Positions 21,201 to 27,426 of a stretch of DNA of 64,000 nucleotides are shown piece by piece. Below the pieces are notes generated by a model. It saw only the letters and a list, made by a program, of their open reading frames with translations, ran no database searches and was not told the DNA's origin. The number at the start of each line of letters is the position of its first letter. Positions within the stretch are counted from its first letter, which is position 1. The stretch comes from a virus: IMG/VR virus record IMGVR_UViG_3300032265_001317, positions 1-64,000 of that record, one strand, 5' to 3'. A program made the position numbers and the translations under genes.

Positions 21201-21891
21201 TTTCAACACCAAGACCGCCTGGAATATAAACTGATCCAAACACTCGATTGGTGCTGGTATCATATACGCCAGCCGGAGGAGGAAACTGTCCCTCTTTGTT
21301 CATGCTGTCTGGATTACCAACGTTGGCTGTACTTGTACTGTTGATTAATAAAGTGGTAACAACTGTGGTTGTATTGTTTGATGTGGTAACATGAGGACCA
21401 ACAACCAGCTGACCTTCGATAGTGGTAACTGACTTTTTACCAAGCACATTAAAGTTAGTAGCTGTAATATTAACATAGGTATTGATGTACGGTGTCACAG
21501 GAACAAATAAAATAAATGTTCCTGTATTGATTGTTCCTTCAATTGGTTTATCTAATCCAACAGAGAAACTATTGGTAACTGTGGTTACTTTTGATCCAAC
21601 TGCAATGTTGGTACCGGTTACTAGATAGTTTGGATATATACCGTTTGTATTGGCAAAATACAAATAGTACGATCCGACACTTGATGATGTGGTAACTAAT
21701 CCAGCAACTGTTGTTACTGTACTTAATGCGGCTATCTGTACAACACCACCACCTGTAATGTCAAGCTCAGAACCTGCGACGATAGAAGCGGTTGTCCCTG
21801 CTACTACGGAGAATGAACCGTTTGGAACCGATATGGTTTGATTACCGTTGGGTACGCTGTTTACTACACCTGAGACTCTAACAATAGCCAT
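12262..21891 (-). CDS. 3209-aa modular virion protein: beta-helix plus 13 repeat modules
   Basis: Residues 1-390 have fibre-type segments (LIVQGGVAVGKDLGVKGN). Residues ~430-600 resemble a pectate-lyase-type beta-helix (VTMDGDDTNDGRAEDPS, GTQIRVAAGHYLEDNPV). From ~640 comes a run of ~160-residue, probably helical modules, each with an invariant C-x-R-D motif followed by a G-x-I-V-D-type segment. Ten lie at about residues 672 to 2133. A second beta-helix-like part follows at ~2240-2480 (GHGVKITNNGYAQLVSVFT), then three more modules at ~2741, 2892 and 3053. The C-terminus (STDQNGDFRIGPGLVISQ) matches a segment of the giant fibre at 1-5396. Related but shorter proteins are annotated as structural proteins in marine T4-like phages. 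Likely a large tail or fibre component; no catalytic residues could be assigned. A late-promoter motif lies just upstream. Confidence 0.8.
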   Translation of the reverse strand: MAIVRVSGVVNSVPNGNQTISVPNGSFSVVAGTTASIVAGSELDITGGGVVQIAALSTVTTVAGLVTTSSSVGSYYLYFANTNGIYPNYLVTGTNIAVGSKVTTVTNSFSVGLDKPIEGTINTGTFILFVPVTPYINTYVNITATNFNVLGKKSVTTIEGQLVVGPHVTTSNNTTTVVTTLLINSTSTANVGNPDSMNKEGQFPPPAGVYDTSTNRVFGSVYIPGGLGVEKDLNVGGYIYGRVAAATSSTLLIVTNTNTSTDFYPVFTKDIFGKSASQLYGSSSTYVNPQVGLTYNPGTGLLTTNLMFVASTANSTSSLTGALIVQGGVAVGKDLGVKGNVIPRGITTATDGSSYPSSTLGNPNERFSQGFIDNVYSTLIQSINTVSNNPDYSAQNISMLPQAGGYVDIFGDIRARGKKPIGTAPVVTNQLWVTMDGDDTNDGRAEDPSRACRTVTGATRSPYFGPGTQIRVAAGHYLEDNPVLLQPYTSVVGSDLRTTSIEPINKTQDLFHVQSGCYIAQLQMTNGRSGLLEGAYLDEFNRGAYATAFPPLVGNAKIDLFHSPYIQNCTNQSGPWMKDGTMFLPSGTIQVPTVVGTSTWAAGDTVITVYTTGTLGQVQPTVGMYINPGQQNPGFWNARTLMLANKPFMQEQVVNFVDQAFTQGFRYDKVKCRRDAGFILTGAEYDLALGTNYNGITSGNAYRRGNASSAIVTSTELVQTIGAIGYLKTVVAGIAAGNATAITRSNNSFDTTIAIINSGTGATLSFTSPSGRDVHNIYAKNLLVSNRTFLQSEVTAWIGVQVAGNTSPFSTTFTYSTSTCYRDVGYIVDALCYDVLYGGNSASVTAAQAYFVGAASQVPNETAQTVAAFSRLSTVAQQVAQGQTVTRSSGNIVTQAFSGLLGTATQATSIAGLVGIVTDAITGGSTASIPSPTYPDITWTTTSTQNIVSTINSTTATIIDNMINFINTTYSGFTYDQGKCARDTGLVVDAIVQDLLFSTSSQSTFAGLQYWNQSGYTGQISAELTTTTNTINYVSSLAQKVIRNITTGTRYQSAVGQNTALPASGATQATAIATDFKIITDIISTGTNGVTDKIVPNGIVASADGNVLNAYALLQANRSYIQAEAVAYVESTKTAGFVYDQALCYRDVGYMLDSVSFDLLYGGNRQAIQSGVYYYGFSATSSAIPTERVETVNAYTYLRQLVKDIVIGLAVPSPAQTSVTQVITVNTGTTAQANLAASSVDTIINIISNGPGAATSKTPISLTKSVSTPVVNAATLINANRAFIQAEVVAYINKQYGAFDQAKCYRDTGLIVDSIATDLLYQSTSESQFAGLQYWNQRDYTGSIASEITTTTSAISYVKVLATNIATAASNSTIGDIVSADFDVILNILNNGTAGVTSLIKSNGSPSTSTSVINAYTALIAAIPSIQTQTIDYINNTLGFTNYTTATCIRDVGYIVKSVAFDLLNPDATAGYSNKQAIKSGTYYFGYLSTSTAIANEVPQTTAAYNFIRGIIPGIVTATKLTNTYQSTVTQVTNLTPGTSNESAVLKQKIDIITNIIRNGPDVAGKQIPMNMNTSTNVEIWNAYYLLAANRQFIQAETLAYLNNQLFFFDYSREKCFRDVGIIVENVAYDTVFGGNEKSVQSGLAYYDGVISRISGQETQTISALDYLNQLCKNVITNTTCTNIADNPTYRQVRNTVLVGGDIASNSINRNFETITDIILRGPSVAPEIYMGAGPDAAYMSAEILMQANRQFIQQQTINYINWNLANRQFPYSQEKCARDVGLIVDSIATDLRYPVDAASGSNRAYVASTFAGLQYWNQTGYTGAIYGEINQTIDAVTYLKDLTVKVIQNITPTDDLVPRYSTATQIILSDTVSANTQTPPITASANEVAIIKSEFDIVLEILGGTTSGWSDRIVPNGEINNQELPSRLATLRILKANKDYFGTEVNAFIKATNPGFIYDEAKCARDVGSIIDSIALDMYAGGNKQAVTAGLAYWSVTGGASNIATEITQTVDGFNFVKTLAGQIIQNIPVTPLQTDVVQLFNSDPGGIDYAGSVAIINKAISTITNIIQNGPGVAVGLKAINTLTFYGSTSPELYGFARLEANKEFIKAETIAYLELTYNPGAFEYNEAKCYRDTGLIVDAVSQDILLNGNSKSIEAGLSYWNAGYNYIAGQETTTTMALNYARDIALQVVANQPVTVITGTTALQVINPYFQYGGDYMPQQAIRRNFNIITTIISQGPLYAPPVWQGSGLFSATGQLADDVKIASKVTYVEDAGQPGVYLIGLSTATVGYADNATLYFGDISAYPLNDIQVEALALEYTGNTSTWNSRKLDPIGSMGGSLVDGGVISDRSPINSFVYDAFTQVNQGGHGVKITNNGYAQLVSVFTVFSSVGVQVTNGGIASIVNSNANFGDVCLLAKGYGKRAFSGTLYNPPNKAYPNSPGPDGLNQYYPSGFWPNNGQVEVFLPDVTPRPHISLVMEVEPDPGHLNEQNLPGFLNATPSLATISTGTITITGIDNTGIAVGNSVYIRDQFGHFTGTDYTLYADTGTIVTDLGYQSVTLNKALTSGGGDPANANFFTLFFCGNAYYTVLSSTIADNPKINGTNILSSANTSTEQVAAHVAALRYINTVTDAVVSNKVLTTTYQNTVSQVVVPLLAGGAGAVPFIDLRINDTIRILSEPTTSDEAEALYPAVLRTTSGTVPSGAGSAIELIKQNLDFISAEVSAYVTSTNVGFVYNTATCARDSGYIIDGVAYDVALGTNYNTITCGNAYLRSNSSSQLVLSAQKIQEIAAINYISTSSQVILQSDITALIRGLAAFNSIASIVNSGTNYIPALTFTNPVGGNPNRIAAKDLLQANRTFLQTEVTSWIDVQRAGSIAPFNAPIPYYTTATCARDVGYIVDALCYDILYGTNSASVGAARAYFVGAVSQIPGETTATVAALGRLNSVAQQVIQGQTVTRSSGNTVTQSTATSYASATEAASLSSLIGITTSVINAGSISGLPAVSQPSISWTTSAIQSAVNNLENAKATIINNTINFISSTYTAGFAYDDAKCRRDIKLILQRLIYDIETGGRYNSVMTGLSYWARNGTHHIVQLGENVRRTDLFPDGATVNFYQRSYISASGYVFEYVGAGTNYGALPQVGYADPVQSKETVQLDSGKVFFTSTDQNGDFRIGPGLVISQATGVLSGRTFTKSLFANLTPFVLAIGVG
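12640..19990 (-). repeat. Thirteen diverged ~480-bp coding repeats (C-x-R-D modules)
   Basis: Conserved cysteine codons fall near 19876, 19432, 18951, 18461, 17979, 17550, 17042, 16561, 15997, 15494, 13668, 13215 and 12732. Spacing is about 145-190 residues except for one gap of ~609 residues that holds the second beta-helix part. Modules 3, 5 and 8 share an FAGLQYWNQ variant, while modules 4, 7, 9 and 10 share a GGN/NGN variant. Modules 11-12 most resemble modules 1-2. The DNA is well diverged, so the expansion is not recent. Confidence 0.8.
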
Positions 21892-21911
21892 GTTGTTTTA
21901 TTCCTTTAGAG

Positions 21912-21919
21912 TATTTATT
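21912..21919 (-). promoter_or_regulatory. Candidate late promoter (AATAAATA)
   Basis: The minus strand reads AATAAATA, seven of eight matches to the T4 late consensus, 21 bases upstream of the 3209-residue gene start at 21891. It sits in the short gap after the 172-residue gene. It would drive the fibre block down to the gene at 5473. Confidence 0.5.
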
Positions 21920-21922
21920 GTT

Positions 21923-22441
21923 TTAATAGATCTGCAACTCAACTGAGTGTATGTTAACACCGTCTCTGTGAGGCCACTGTGGATGCGACCTAAATCTAAT
22001 TAAAACTCCAAATTCTGCATTTATATTATCTGCCAATAAACCACCCAATCCCCACAAATTTGTAGGCCCACCGTATGTCTTGATAGGGTCTACATTTAAT
22101 GTTGCTTGATTGTCACCTACTGGTTGATTATTCACCAATAACTGAACCGTTTCGTCTGTAATACGTCCTCTACGGTCAGCATTTAATCTTAATTCTATTC
22201 CTGATATTGTGCTGGGTAAGTTGTTAAAGTTAAACCCTTTGGCAACAAGGTAATAGGTTTTGTTTGTGTAATCTACTTTTGGGCTTCTGGCCAAATGCAC
22301 CAATGGTCCGTTACTAGATAACGACTGCTGACTTGGAAATGCTAGAGCATTAAATTGTTTTTCATTCCAGTTTATATGTACCAACTCTGCGCCAGGTTCG
22401 GCATATTGAGATACTGCGGTAGGATAATTCCAATTGGTCAT
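21923..22441 (-). CDS. Hypothetical structural protein, 172 aa
   Basis: A 172-residue protein (MTNWNYPTAVSQYAEPGAEL) without a motif I can tie to a known function. It is beta-rich and ends FRSHPQWPHRDGVNIHSVEL. The middle (GIELRLNADRRGRITDETVQ) reads like a carbohydrate-binding or jelly-roll-type sheet domain, but this is only an impression. It stands alone between a terminator at 22481-22506 and the late-promoter motif at 21912, next to fibre genes. Probably virion-associated by context. Confidence 0.6.
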   Translation of the reverse strand: MTNWNYPTAVSQYAEPGAELVHINWNEKQFNALAFPSQQSLSSNGPLVHLARSPKVDYTNKTYYLVAKGFNFNNLPSTISGIELRLNADRRGRITDETVQLLVNNQPVGDNQATLNVDPIKTYGGPTNLWGLGGLLADNINAEFGVLIRFRSHPQWPHRDGVNIHSVELQIY

Positions 22442-22480
22442 ACCAGTATTTACCTGACCTTATTCTATGCGTACTCAAAG

Positions 22481-22506
22481 AAAAAGAGGCCGAAGCCTCT
22501 TTTTTC
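22481..22506 (-). terminator. Intrinsic terminator with UUCG tetraloop
   Basis: On the minus strand AAGAGGC-TTCG-GCCTCTT forms a 7-bp stem closed by the very stable UUCG tetraloop and runs into a T tract. It follows the stop of the 237-residue gene at 22522 by 15 bases, so it should end the head-block transcript. The A/T flanks are symmetrical, so it may work in both directions. Confidence 0.85.
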
Positions 22507-22521
22507 TTGACTAATTTTATA

Positions 22522-23235
22522 TTAGTTGGTACTGCTTAATTTTATATATGTACCTGTCGTAGAACCCAATGTCCATGGAGCCATTTTACCTGCACTATAG
22601 ATAGCAGTACTTGTGCTGAATCTGTTCATGACACGTGCCTTACGTGCAGTTAGTTTGGTAACAAAATAAGATGCGCCTGTCCAGTCAGTTGCAATAATCT
22701 GCATAGTACCGGCTGTCAACGTAGCTGTTGTTAATTTAACTGTGCCAACGCCTTGTGTGTTACGCACAGTGTAACGACGGCTTCCACGTTGTTCAATAAT
22801 ATCGCCACCAGCTACAGCAGAACTGCCGGTAGTAAGATAGGAAGTAAATTGAATTGCGTTTTGTCTGTTGCTGGATGTGGTTGCAACAAAAGTTGCCGCT
22901 GTACCTGCAGAAGCAGGTGTAAATGTCAATGTCAAACTGGCTGTGGTGTTATAACCGCTACCAGGTTGAGTAACTGTCAAAGTTTGTATACGACCTGTAC
23001 CGCTGTCATATCGAACTTGTGCTGTACCTGTGGATACAATACCACCTGCGATATCTGGTGCGCTTGCTACCCATGTTGTGTTAGTAGTTGTGCTGTATCC
23101 ACTGTTAGTTGCTGTGTTAACAATAACAATGGAAGTGATACCTTCGGCACCGACACCTGTGTTACCACCACGGGGAAAGTTTTGACCCGGGCTAATTGTA
23201 CCACCAAAGAATTTCTTTTTAATTGGACGTCCCAT
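22522..23235 (-). CDS. Conserved small structural protein next to gp23, 237 aa
   Basis: Begins MGRPIKKKFFGGTISPGQN, a start seen in uncharacterised virion proteins of marine T4-like phages. Residues ~35-120 hold two copies of a GSGY-type beta repeat (TNSGYSTTTNTTW, VTQPGSGYNTTASLTLTF), also seen in gp6 and the 4374-residue protein here. The C-terminal half (DIIEQRGSRRYTVRNTQG, LTARKARVMNRFSTS) looks like a separate domain. Strong ribosome site (AAGGAG) before the start. It lies between two UUCG terminators, directly downstream of the capsid gene, and has its own promoter motif at 23321. A head-decoration or neck role is possible but unproven. Confidence 0.7.
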   Translation of the reverse strand: MGRPIKKKFFGGTISPGQNFPRGGNTGVGAEGITSIVIVNTATNSGYSTTTNTTWVASAPDIAGGIVSTGTAQVRYDSGTGRIQTLTVTQPGSGYNTTASLTLTFTPASAGTAATFVATTSSNRQNAIQFTSYLTTGSSAVAGGDIIEQRGSRRYTVRNTQGVGTVKLTTATLTAGTMQIIATDWTGASYFVTKLTARKARVMNRFSTSTAIYSAGKMAPWTLGSTTGTYIKLSSTN

Positions 23236-23320
23236 TTTATTTTCTCCTTAAGAAATAACGGCGTTCTAGGCCGTACGCGGTTGAGTTCCGCATAAAATTC
23301 ACCCCATGTGAATTATACCT

Positions 23321-23328
23321 TATATTTA
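23321..23328 (-). promoter_or_regulatory. Candidate late promoter (TAAATATA)
   Basis: The minus strand reads TAAATATA. It shares the TAAATA core of the T4 late element, and the same eight bases occur upstream of the head operon at 27376-27383. It sits just after the gp23 terminator and ~86 bases before the 237-residue gene, which would otherwise lack a promoter. Confidence 0.35.
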
Positions 23329-23341
23329 GCACCCGAACAAC

Positions 23342-23366
23342 AAAAAACCCGCCGAAGCGGGTTTTT
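23342..23366 (-). terminator. Intrinsic terminator after gp23, UUCG tetraloop
   Basis: On the minus strand AAAAACCCGC-TTCG-GCGGGTTTTT gives a long stem with a UUCG loop and a T tract. It starts 30 bases after the gp23 stop at 23396 and should end the head operon or reduce read-through after the highly expressed capsid gene. Confidence 0.88.
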
Positions 23367-23395
23367 GTTTTTGCTTGTGAAAGCTCGGTAACGAA

Positions 23396-24580
23396 TTACT
23401 TGAAGCTTACGTTTGCGCTAGTGATAGCAACTTTACCTAAGTAGTCAGCCGCATTACCTAGAGAAGAAGCAGTGTTGCTCAACTCTACATAACCGTAACG
23501 TGTTAGGAAGCCAACTACTGGCTCAAATGTTGCTGGGTCAAGAACAACACCAGAACTCATTAGAGGAATATATGGGCAATAGAACGCGGCAGCATCTGCC
23601 TCGCTAGCACCCTTATAACCAATAAGAACTTGGCTGTTGTCTGCGCCGCTGTCAGTTAAGTAACTGTCAACGTAGATACGCATTGCACCATTCAATGTAC
23701 CAACAAACTTGGTGTTTGTAGGAGCTTCGAATGTACCTTCAGTTGTACGTGCAAAAGCACTTGTTGTAGCAGACTGAAGAATTGTTAGAGCTTGGTTAGA
23801 AACTACAGCCCAGTTACCAGCACCACGACGTGTACGTTGAGCAATCAAGTTGCTTACACGGTTGATCTGGATAGCTAGAGCGGCATGCTCGTCGCCTACG
23901 AATGTAGCTGTACCAGAAACTAATGACTGGTCATATGTTTCTTCTACTGTTGCTAAAGCACGTAGAGAAGCTAGGATTTCTTGGTCAATTTCAGCAGTAA
24001 TTTCTTGTGCTAAAGCGGCCATGATTTCTGCTTCGATATCAATACCTTGTTGTGCTTGTGCATCTTGTGCGGCCTCGAATGTCCAACGAGCTGATAGCTT
24101 GCGGCTCTTAGCTTCGACTGGGCTCTTCAAGATCTGGATGCTCATACGCTTACCAGGTGTGCCTTCTAATGCGGCTGTTGTGTTAGCACGTGGAGTTGCA
24201 TCAACGTTGTTACCACTGTAAGCGGCAGCAATTTTGAATGGGCTCAATGCCTCATCACCAGCAACGATACCATCACCACTTGATGTATCAGCATAGCGAA
24301 CACGTAGAGTATGGATCTGACCAACTGGACCGGTCATTGGTTGTACACCAACGATTTCGTTGGCAATAACTGTAGGCATAACACGACGGATAACAGGTAG
24401 AATAACACGGTTAAGTGTTGCTACGTTACCAGCGGATGTTGCACCAGCAGTTGCGCTTTCAGCCAAGTACTTACGTGTGTTTTCTAAGCAAACTTGCATA
24501 GAAGCACGACGGTTACCTTGTAGGCCTTCAAGCAGAGCTTCTTTGGTCTCTGACCATCTTTCATTTAATAGTTGTGACAT
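23396..24580 (-). CDS. 23: Major capsid protein (gp23-like)
   Basis: 394 residues, shorter than the 521 of T4 gp23, as in distant T4 relatives. The conserved core is clear: VILPVIRRVMPTVIANEIVG then VQPMTGPVGQIHTLRVRYAD, which matches the T4 segment ending GVQPMNSPTGQVF. It forms the hexamers of the head shell. T4 gp23 is cut by the gp21 protease just before this core; here the best site is L39-A-E41|S42, giving a ~353-residue mature form. LLE|G at 16-19 is an alternative. AAGGAG ribosome site; gp22 lies upstream and a strong terminator downstream, which is the T4 order 21-22-23. Confidence 0.96.
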   Translation of the reverse strand: MSQLLNERWSETKEALLEGLQGNRRASMQVCLENTRKYLAESATAGATSAGNVATLNRVILPVIRRVMPTVIANEIVGVQPMTGPVGQIHTLRVRYADTSSGDGIVAGDEALSPFKIAAAYSGNNVDATPRANTTAALEGTPGKRMSIQILKSPVEAKSRKLSARWTFEAAQDAQAQQGIDIEAEIMAALAQEITAEIDQEILASLRALATVEETYDQSLVSGTATFVGDEHAALAIQINRVSNLIAQRTRRGAGNWAVVSNQALTILQSATTSAFARTTEGTFEAPTNTKFVGTLNGAMRIYVDSYLTDSGADNSQVLIGYKGASEADAAAFYCPYIPLMSSGVVLDPATFEPVVGFLTRYGYVELSNTASSLGNAADYLGKVAITSANVSFK

Positions 24581-24595
24581 TTATGTCTCCTTGAA

Positions 24596-25684
24596 TTATT
24601 TTGTAAGTCCCGCTAGTTTGCGGATATCTACAATATTGTCTAAGCCTACCAAGGGCTTTGCTTCACGATTACCAGTTACTTCTGCACTTTCTGCAAGTAC
24701 AGTTTTCTTACTAATCTTCTTCTCGCCTTCCATTACTGCGGGTAGGTATTTGTCAAATGCTTGACTTAATTTGGATGTTTGCACACCTTCCATTAGTTCA
24801 CTCATTATCTCTCTTTTGTTAGCATCCAACGGCGCTAACATTTCTGCCATAACAGATTTACGTTCCATTAAATCTTTAGTTACGCGAAGTTCGCGGCTAA
24901 CGGATTCTGCAATGTGCTGTTTTTCTGCTACAACTTGTTTCGCTTCAGCTAGTTCCTGTTCTTTCTTCTTGATAATCTTTAACAATTTACTTGTTTCAGA
25001 TTTTTCATTTAGATACGAACCACTGAACTCCTGGGCAAAAGCTTCATAAATTTTACGACCAAAATCGTTGTTGCGGGCACTGTCAATATCTTCTTTCAAT
25101 TGCTTGATTTCAGTTGTCAACTTTTTAGTGACTGCGTTTTCAACAACTTTAGCTGAACGCTTGATGAAACTTGTTTTGATTTCTTCAAACTTGCTCTTGG
25201 CTTCACGAACTAACTTGACTTTCGTCTCAGCTAGATCCTTCTTGTCAACTGCAAATTCGTTGATTTCTTTAGCTAGAGCATGTACTACAAAGTTCTCTAG
25301 CTTACCAAAATTCTCAGAAACTTTCTTACGATCGTTCTGGAATTCTACTAATTCTCTACCTAATTGCTGAATTACAAATCCTTCTAATTTCTTAGAATCA
25401 CTTGTAATACGTTGTTGATATTGTGCCTTAGCTTCCGCTAGTGCTTGTTTATCAGCATGCAACTCGGCCATTTCTGCGGCCAATCTGTCGCTTAACATCC
25501 TGTCGATTGCTTCTACCATGACTTGTTTGTCATGTGTATACTTTTGTGCAAACTCTTCACGAAGTTCAGCTGAGACTTGGTCGCGATTCTCTTGAATTTT
25601 TGTGTTGAAGGCAGTTTCAATCTCAGACTTTACGTCTTCAGACATTACTCCTGACTCAACTAATTGTTTGAATGCGTCCAACAT
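24596..25684 (-). CDS. 22: Prohead core scaffold protein (gp22-like)
   Basis: A 362-residue, highly charged coiled-coil protein. The C-terminal third has the family signature SELMEGVQTSKLSQAFDKYL, comparable to the conserved end of T4 gp22. It forms the internal scaffold around which gp23 assembles and is later degraded by gp21. Several gp21-type sites are visible: L8-V-E10|S11 at the N-terminus, LAE|S near residue 332 and LME|G in the signature. It is flanked by gp21 and gp23 with gaps of 17 and 15 bases. GAGGAG ribosome site before the start. Confidence 0.93.
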   Translation of the reverse strand: MLDAFKQLVESGVMSEDVKSEIETAFNTKIQENRDQVSAELREEFAQKYTHDKQVMVEAIDRMLSDRLAAEMAELHADKQALAEAKAQYQQRITSDSKKLEGFVIQQLGRELVEFQNDRKKVSENFGKLENFVVHALAKEINEFAVDKKDLAETKVKLVREAKSKFEEIKTSFIKRSAKVVENAVTKKLTTEIKQLKEDIDSARNNDFGRKIYEAFAQEFSGSYLNEKSETSKLLKIIKKKEQELAEAKQVVAEKQHIAESVSRELRVTKDLMERKSVMAEMLAPLDANKREIMSELMEGVQTSKLSQAFDKYLPAVMEGEKKISKKTVLAESAEVTGNREAKPLVGLDNIVDIRKLAGLTK

Positions 25685-25701
25685 CTATTTCTCCTCGGGC
25701 T

Positions 25702-26337
25702 TTATTTTAGACCTTTAATAATATGAAGGAGACTTTCCTTCAAATATTTCTGGGCCTTTGGATCTTCTTTTACTTCTTGTGCAACTTGAAACGCTCTATA
25801 CCCGCCACGTGCATTCATTAGGTGCTCGTAAACTGGTGTAGGGTAGGCTCCAGGTGCGCTCGGCTGTGCAACCACGTCCACAGTAATAATCTCAAAATCT
25901 GATACTTGACCACCCGCTTCGCTAACGTTTCCGCTACCTCGTGAGCTTACGCCAAGTTTTACACCGCTTTCAAGCATAGTACGAACTAAGTTACCCATTG
26001 GTGTTGGAAGGACTTTCATCTTTCCATAACCGTTTGGACCTTCCATCCACATTTGAGTTATCATATGGGACACACGGTCTAAATTTACTTTTAAATCTTC
26101 TGGATGATCAACTTCACCTAACACACTATAACCATTTTGAATTTGATCATTCAGTGTCTTGACAGCTTTTTCAATTTCGTCCACAGGATACACTCTGCCG
26201 TTGGCATTGCGTATACCGCCTTGGATGGCAATTCCCTTCAGGTGAAGAGTCTTACCGTCCTTGTCATCAGATTCTAAAACCATCTGAGCTTGGTCGAAAC
26301 TTAAATGCTCTCGTAGATATGAAATTTTATTTTTCAT
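25702..26337 (-). CDS. 21: Prohead core protease (gp21-like)
   Basis: 211 residues, about the length of T4 gp21. It is the serine protease that matures the prohead by cutting scaffold and capsid proteins. The likely catalytic His is H78 in GEVDHPE and the likely Ser is S131 in GVSSRGSG. Motif order and spacing match the gp21/herpesvirus-protease-like clan. The N-terminal region (KGIAIQGGIRNANGRVYP) is also typical. A VLE|S sequence at 20-23 may be a self-processing site. Ribosome site weak (GAGAAA). Confidence 0.95.
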   Translation of the reverse strand: MKNKISYLREHLSFDQAQMVLESDDKDGKTLHLKGIAIQGGIRNANGRVYPVDEIEKAVKTLNDQIQNGYSVLGEVDHPEDLKVNLDRVSHMITQMWMEGPNGYGKMKVLPTPMGNLVRTMLESGVKLGVSSRGSGNVSEAGGQVSDFEIITVDVVAQPSAPGAYPTPVYEHLMNARGGYRAFQVAQEVKEDPKAQKYLKESLLHIIKGLK

Positions 26338-26350
26338 CCAGTTTCTCTAA

Positions 26351-27337
26351 TTATTTGATATGCTTAACTAATGATGTATCGTTACGTACAGAAGTTTGTC
26401 CAGCTTTGTCGCCTGTACCAGAACCAACTGGACCTGCAGACTTGTTGTTACCTGGGTAACCACTGCCTTGCTTGTTTAGTGCGGCACCATCCTTCATGCT
26501 TGACTTGGAACTACTAGCAATGTTCTTTTCAACACCTTTAGTAAACTCGCCTTGTGTTTTACCAACTAGACCACGTGAGCCTTTGTCAGCGTTAGGGCTT
26601 GTACCGTCCATTGCGCCTTCGCCTTGACTGGCTTGTGCAATGTTCTTAGCGTTTGCGCCACTTGTTGGCTTTTCGCTGTCAGCTTTTTGGTTGTATGAAC
26701 TTTTTGCGTTTACACCAGATGGCATTTTTTCACCGGTGTTTGCACCAGCAATTTCACCTTCTGCGCGGCCTTTACGCTCTGCACCGTGCCCGTCTTTAAC
26801 AGTTTCACGATACTCACGTAGACCCATCATTTCGTCTTGTGGCTCTTCTCCGCCTTCTTCGTCACCAAAGTCGCTGTCCATACCCATGTCAGCTTCTTCG
26901 CCGCCTTGAGCACGTTCTAGTTCAGCGAAAGCCGCTTCTAGTTCTTCAATTGCGTTCTTGATATCAAAAATTGCGTCGTCTTCGGACTTTTCATGACCTT
27001 CTTCATCATCATGGTCTGCACCAACTTCTTGACCTAGGTCATCAGTGGCATCACCTTCTTCGCCACCACCAAAGCCATCATCGGCTTCTAGGTTGTAAGA
27101 ATCTTCTAGTTCTTCACTAGATTCATCCATGGCTTCATCTTCTTCTTGGTCTTCGTCCATTTCTGTTTCTTCATCGCTCATAGAATCATCCATGTCCTCT
27201 TCGGCTTCTTCTTCAGCGATAAGGTTTTCATAAATTGTGCGTGACTTCTCTACAACGATCTCATGAAAAAGTTCGTTAGCTTTTTCGTGTTCTTCGTTAA
27301 CTAGATAGTCTAATAATTGTTCAAATTTTGTAGACAT
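26351..27337 (-). CDS. Acidic prohead core protein (gp68-like position)
   Basis: 328 residues. The first ~45 (FEQLLDYLVNEEHEKANELF, then VVEKSRTIYENLIAEEE) resemble the N-terminus of gp68-like prohead proteins in marine T4 relatives. Residues ~45-125 are almost entirely Asp/Glu, and ~130-150 look helical. The last half is low-complexity Gly/Ser/Lys/Asn with AxSGxNAK-type repeats. It lies between the gp67-like gene and gp21, where T4 has gene 68. I infer an internal scaffold component; the acidic tract may keep the core soluble or mimic DNA charge. First gene after the promoter region at 27338-27519, with an AAGGAG ribosome site. Confidence 0.75.
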   Translation of the reverse strand: MSTKFEQLLDYLVNEEHEKANELFHEIVVEKSRTIYENLIAEEEAEEDMDDSMSDEETEMDEDQEEDEAMDESSEELEDSYNLEADDGFGGGEEGDATDDLGQEVGADHDDEEGHEKSEDDAIFDIKNAIEELEAAFAELERAQGGEEADMGMDSDFGDEEGGEEPQDEMMGLREYRETVKDGHGAERKGRAEGEIAGANTGEKMPSGVNAKSSYNQKADSEKPTSGANAKNIAQASQGEGAMDGTSPNADKGSRGLVGKTQGEFTKGVEKNIASSSKSSMKDGAALNKQGSGYPGNNKSAGPVGSGTGDKAGQTSVRNDTSLVKHIK

Positions 27338-27375
27338 TGCGTATTTCTCCTTAGGTTACGGGCAAGGTTGTGTAT

Positions 27376-27383
27376 TATATTTA
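27376..27383 (-). promoter_or_regulatory. Candidate late promoter for the prohead/capsid operon (TAAATATA)
   Basis: The minus strand reads TAAATATA, containing the TAAATA core and identical to the element at 23321-23328. It is 39 bases upstream of the gp68-like start and would give an mRNA for the gp68-like gene, gp21, gp22 and gp23. Placement is good; the sequence is only a partial consensus match. Confidence 0.4.
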
Positions 27384-27426
27384 AGGAGAATGTATATTAC
27401 CTGTAGGAAACAGGCCTAAAACGAGC

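Noticed and set aside
22753-23295. 180-residue Cys/Ser-rich plus-strand frame
   Set aside because: Antisense to the conserved MGRPIKKKFFGG protein; the composition is unnatural and no start signal was seen.
26640-26909. 89-residue plus-strand frame opposite the acidic prohead protein
   Set aside because: A Ser/Pro-rich mirror of Asp/Glu/Gly codons; no support.
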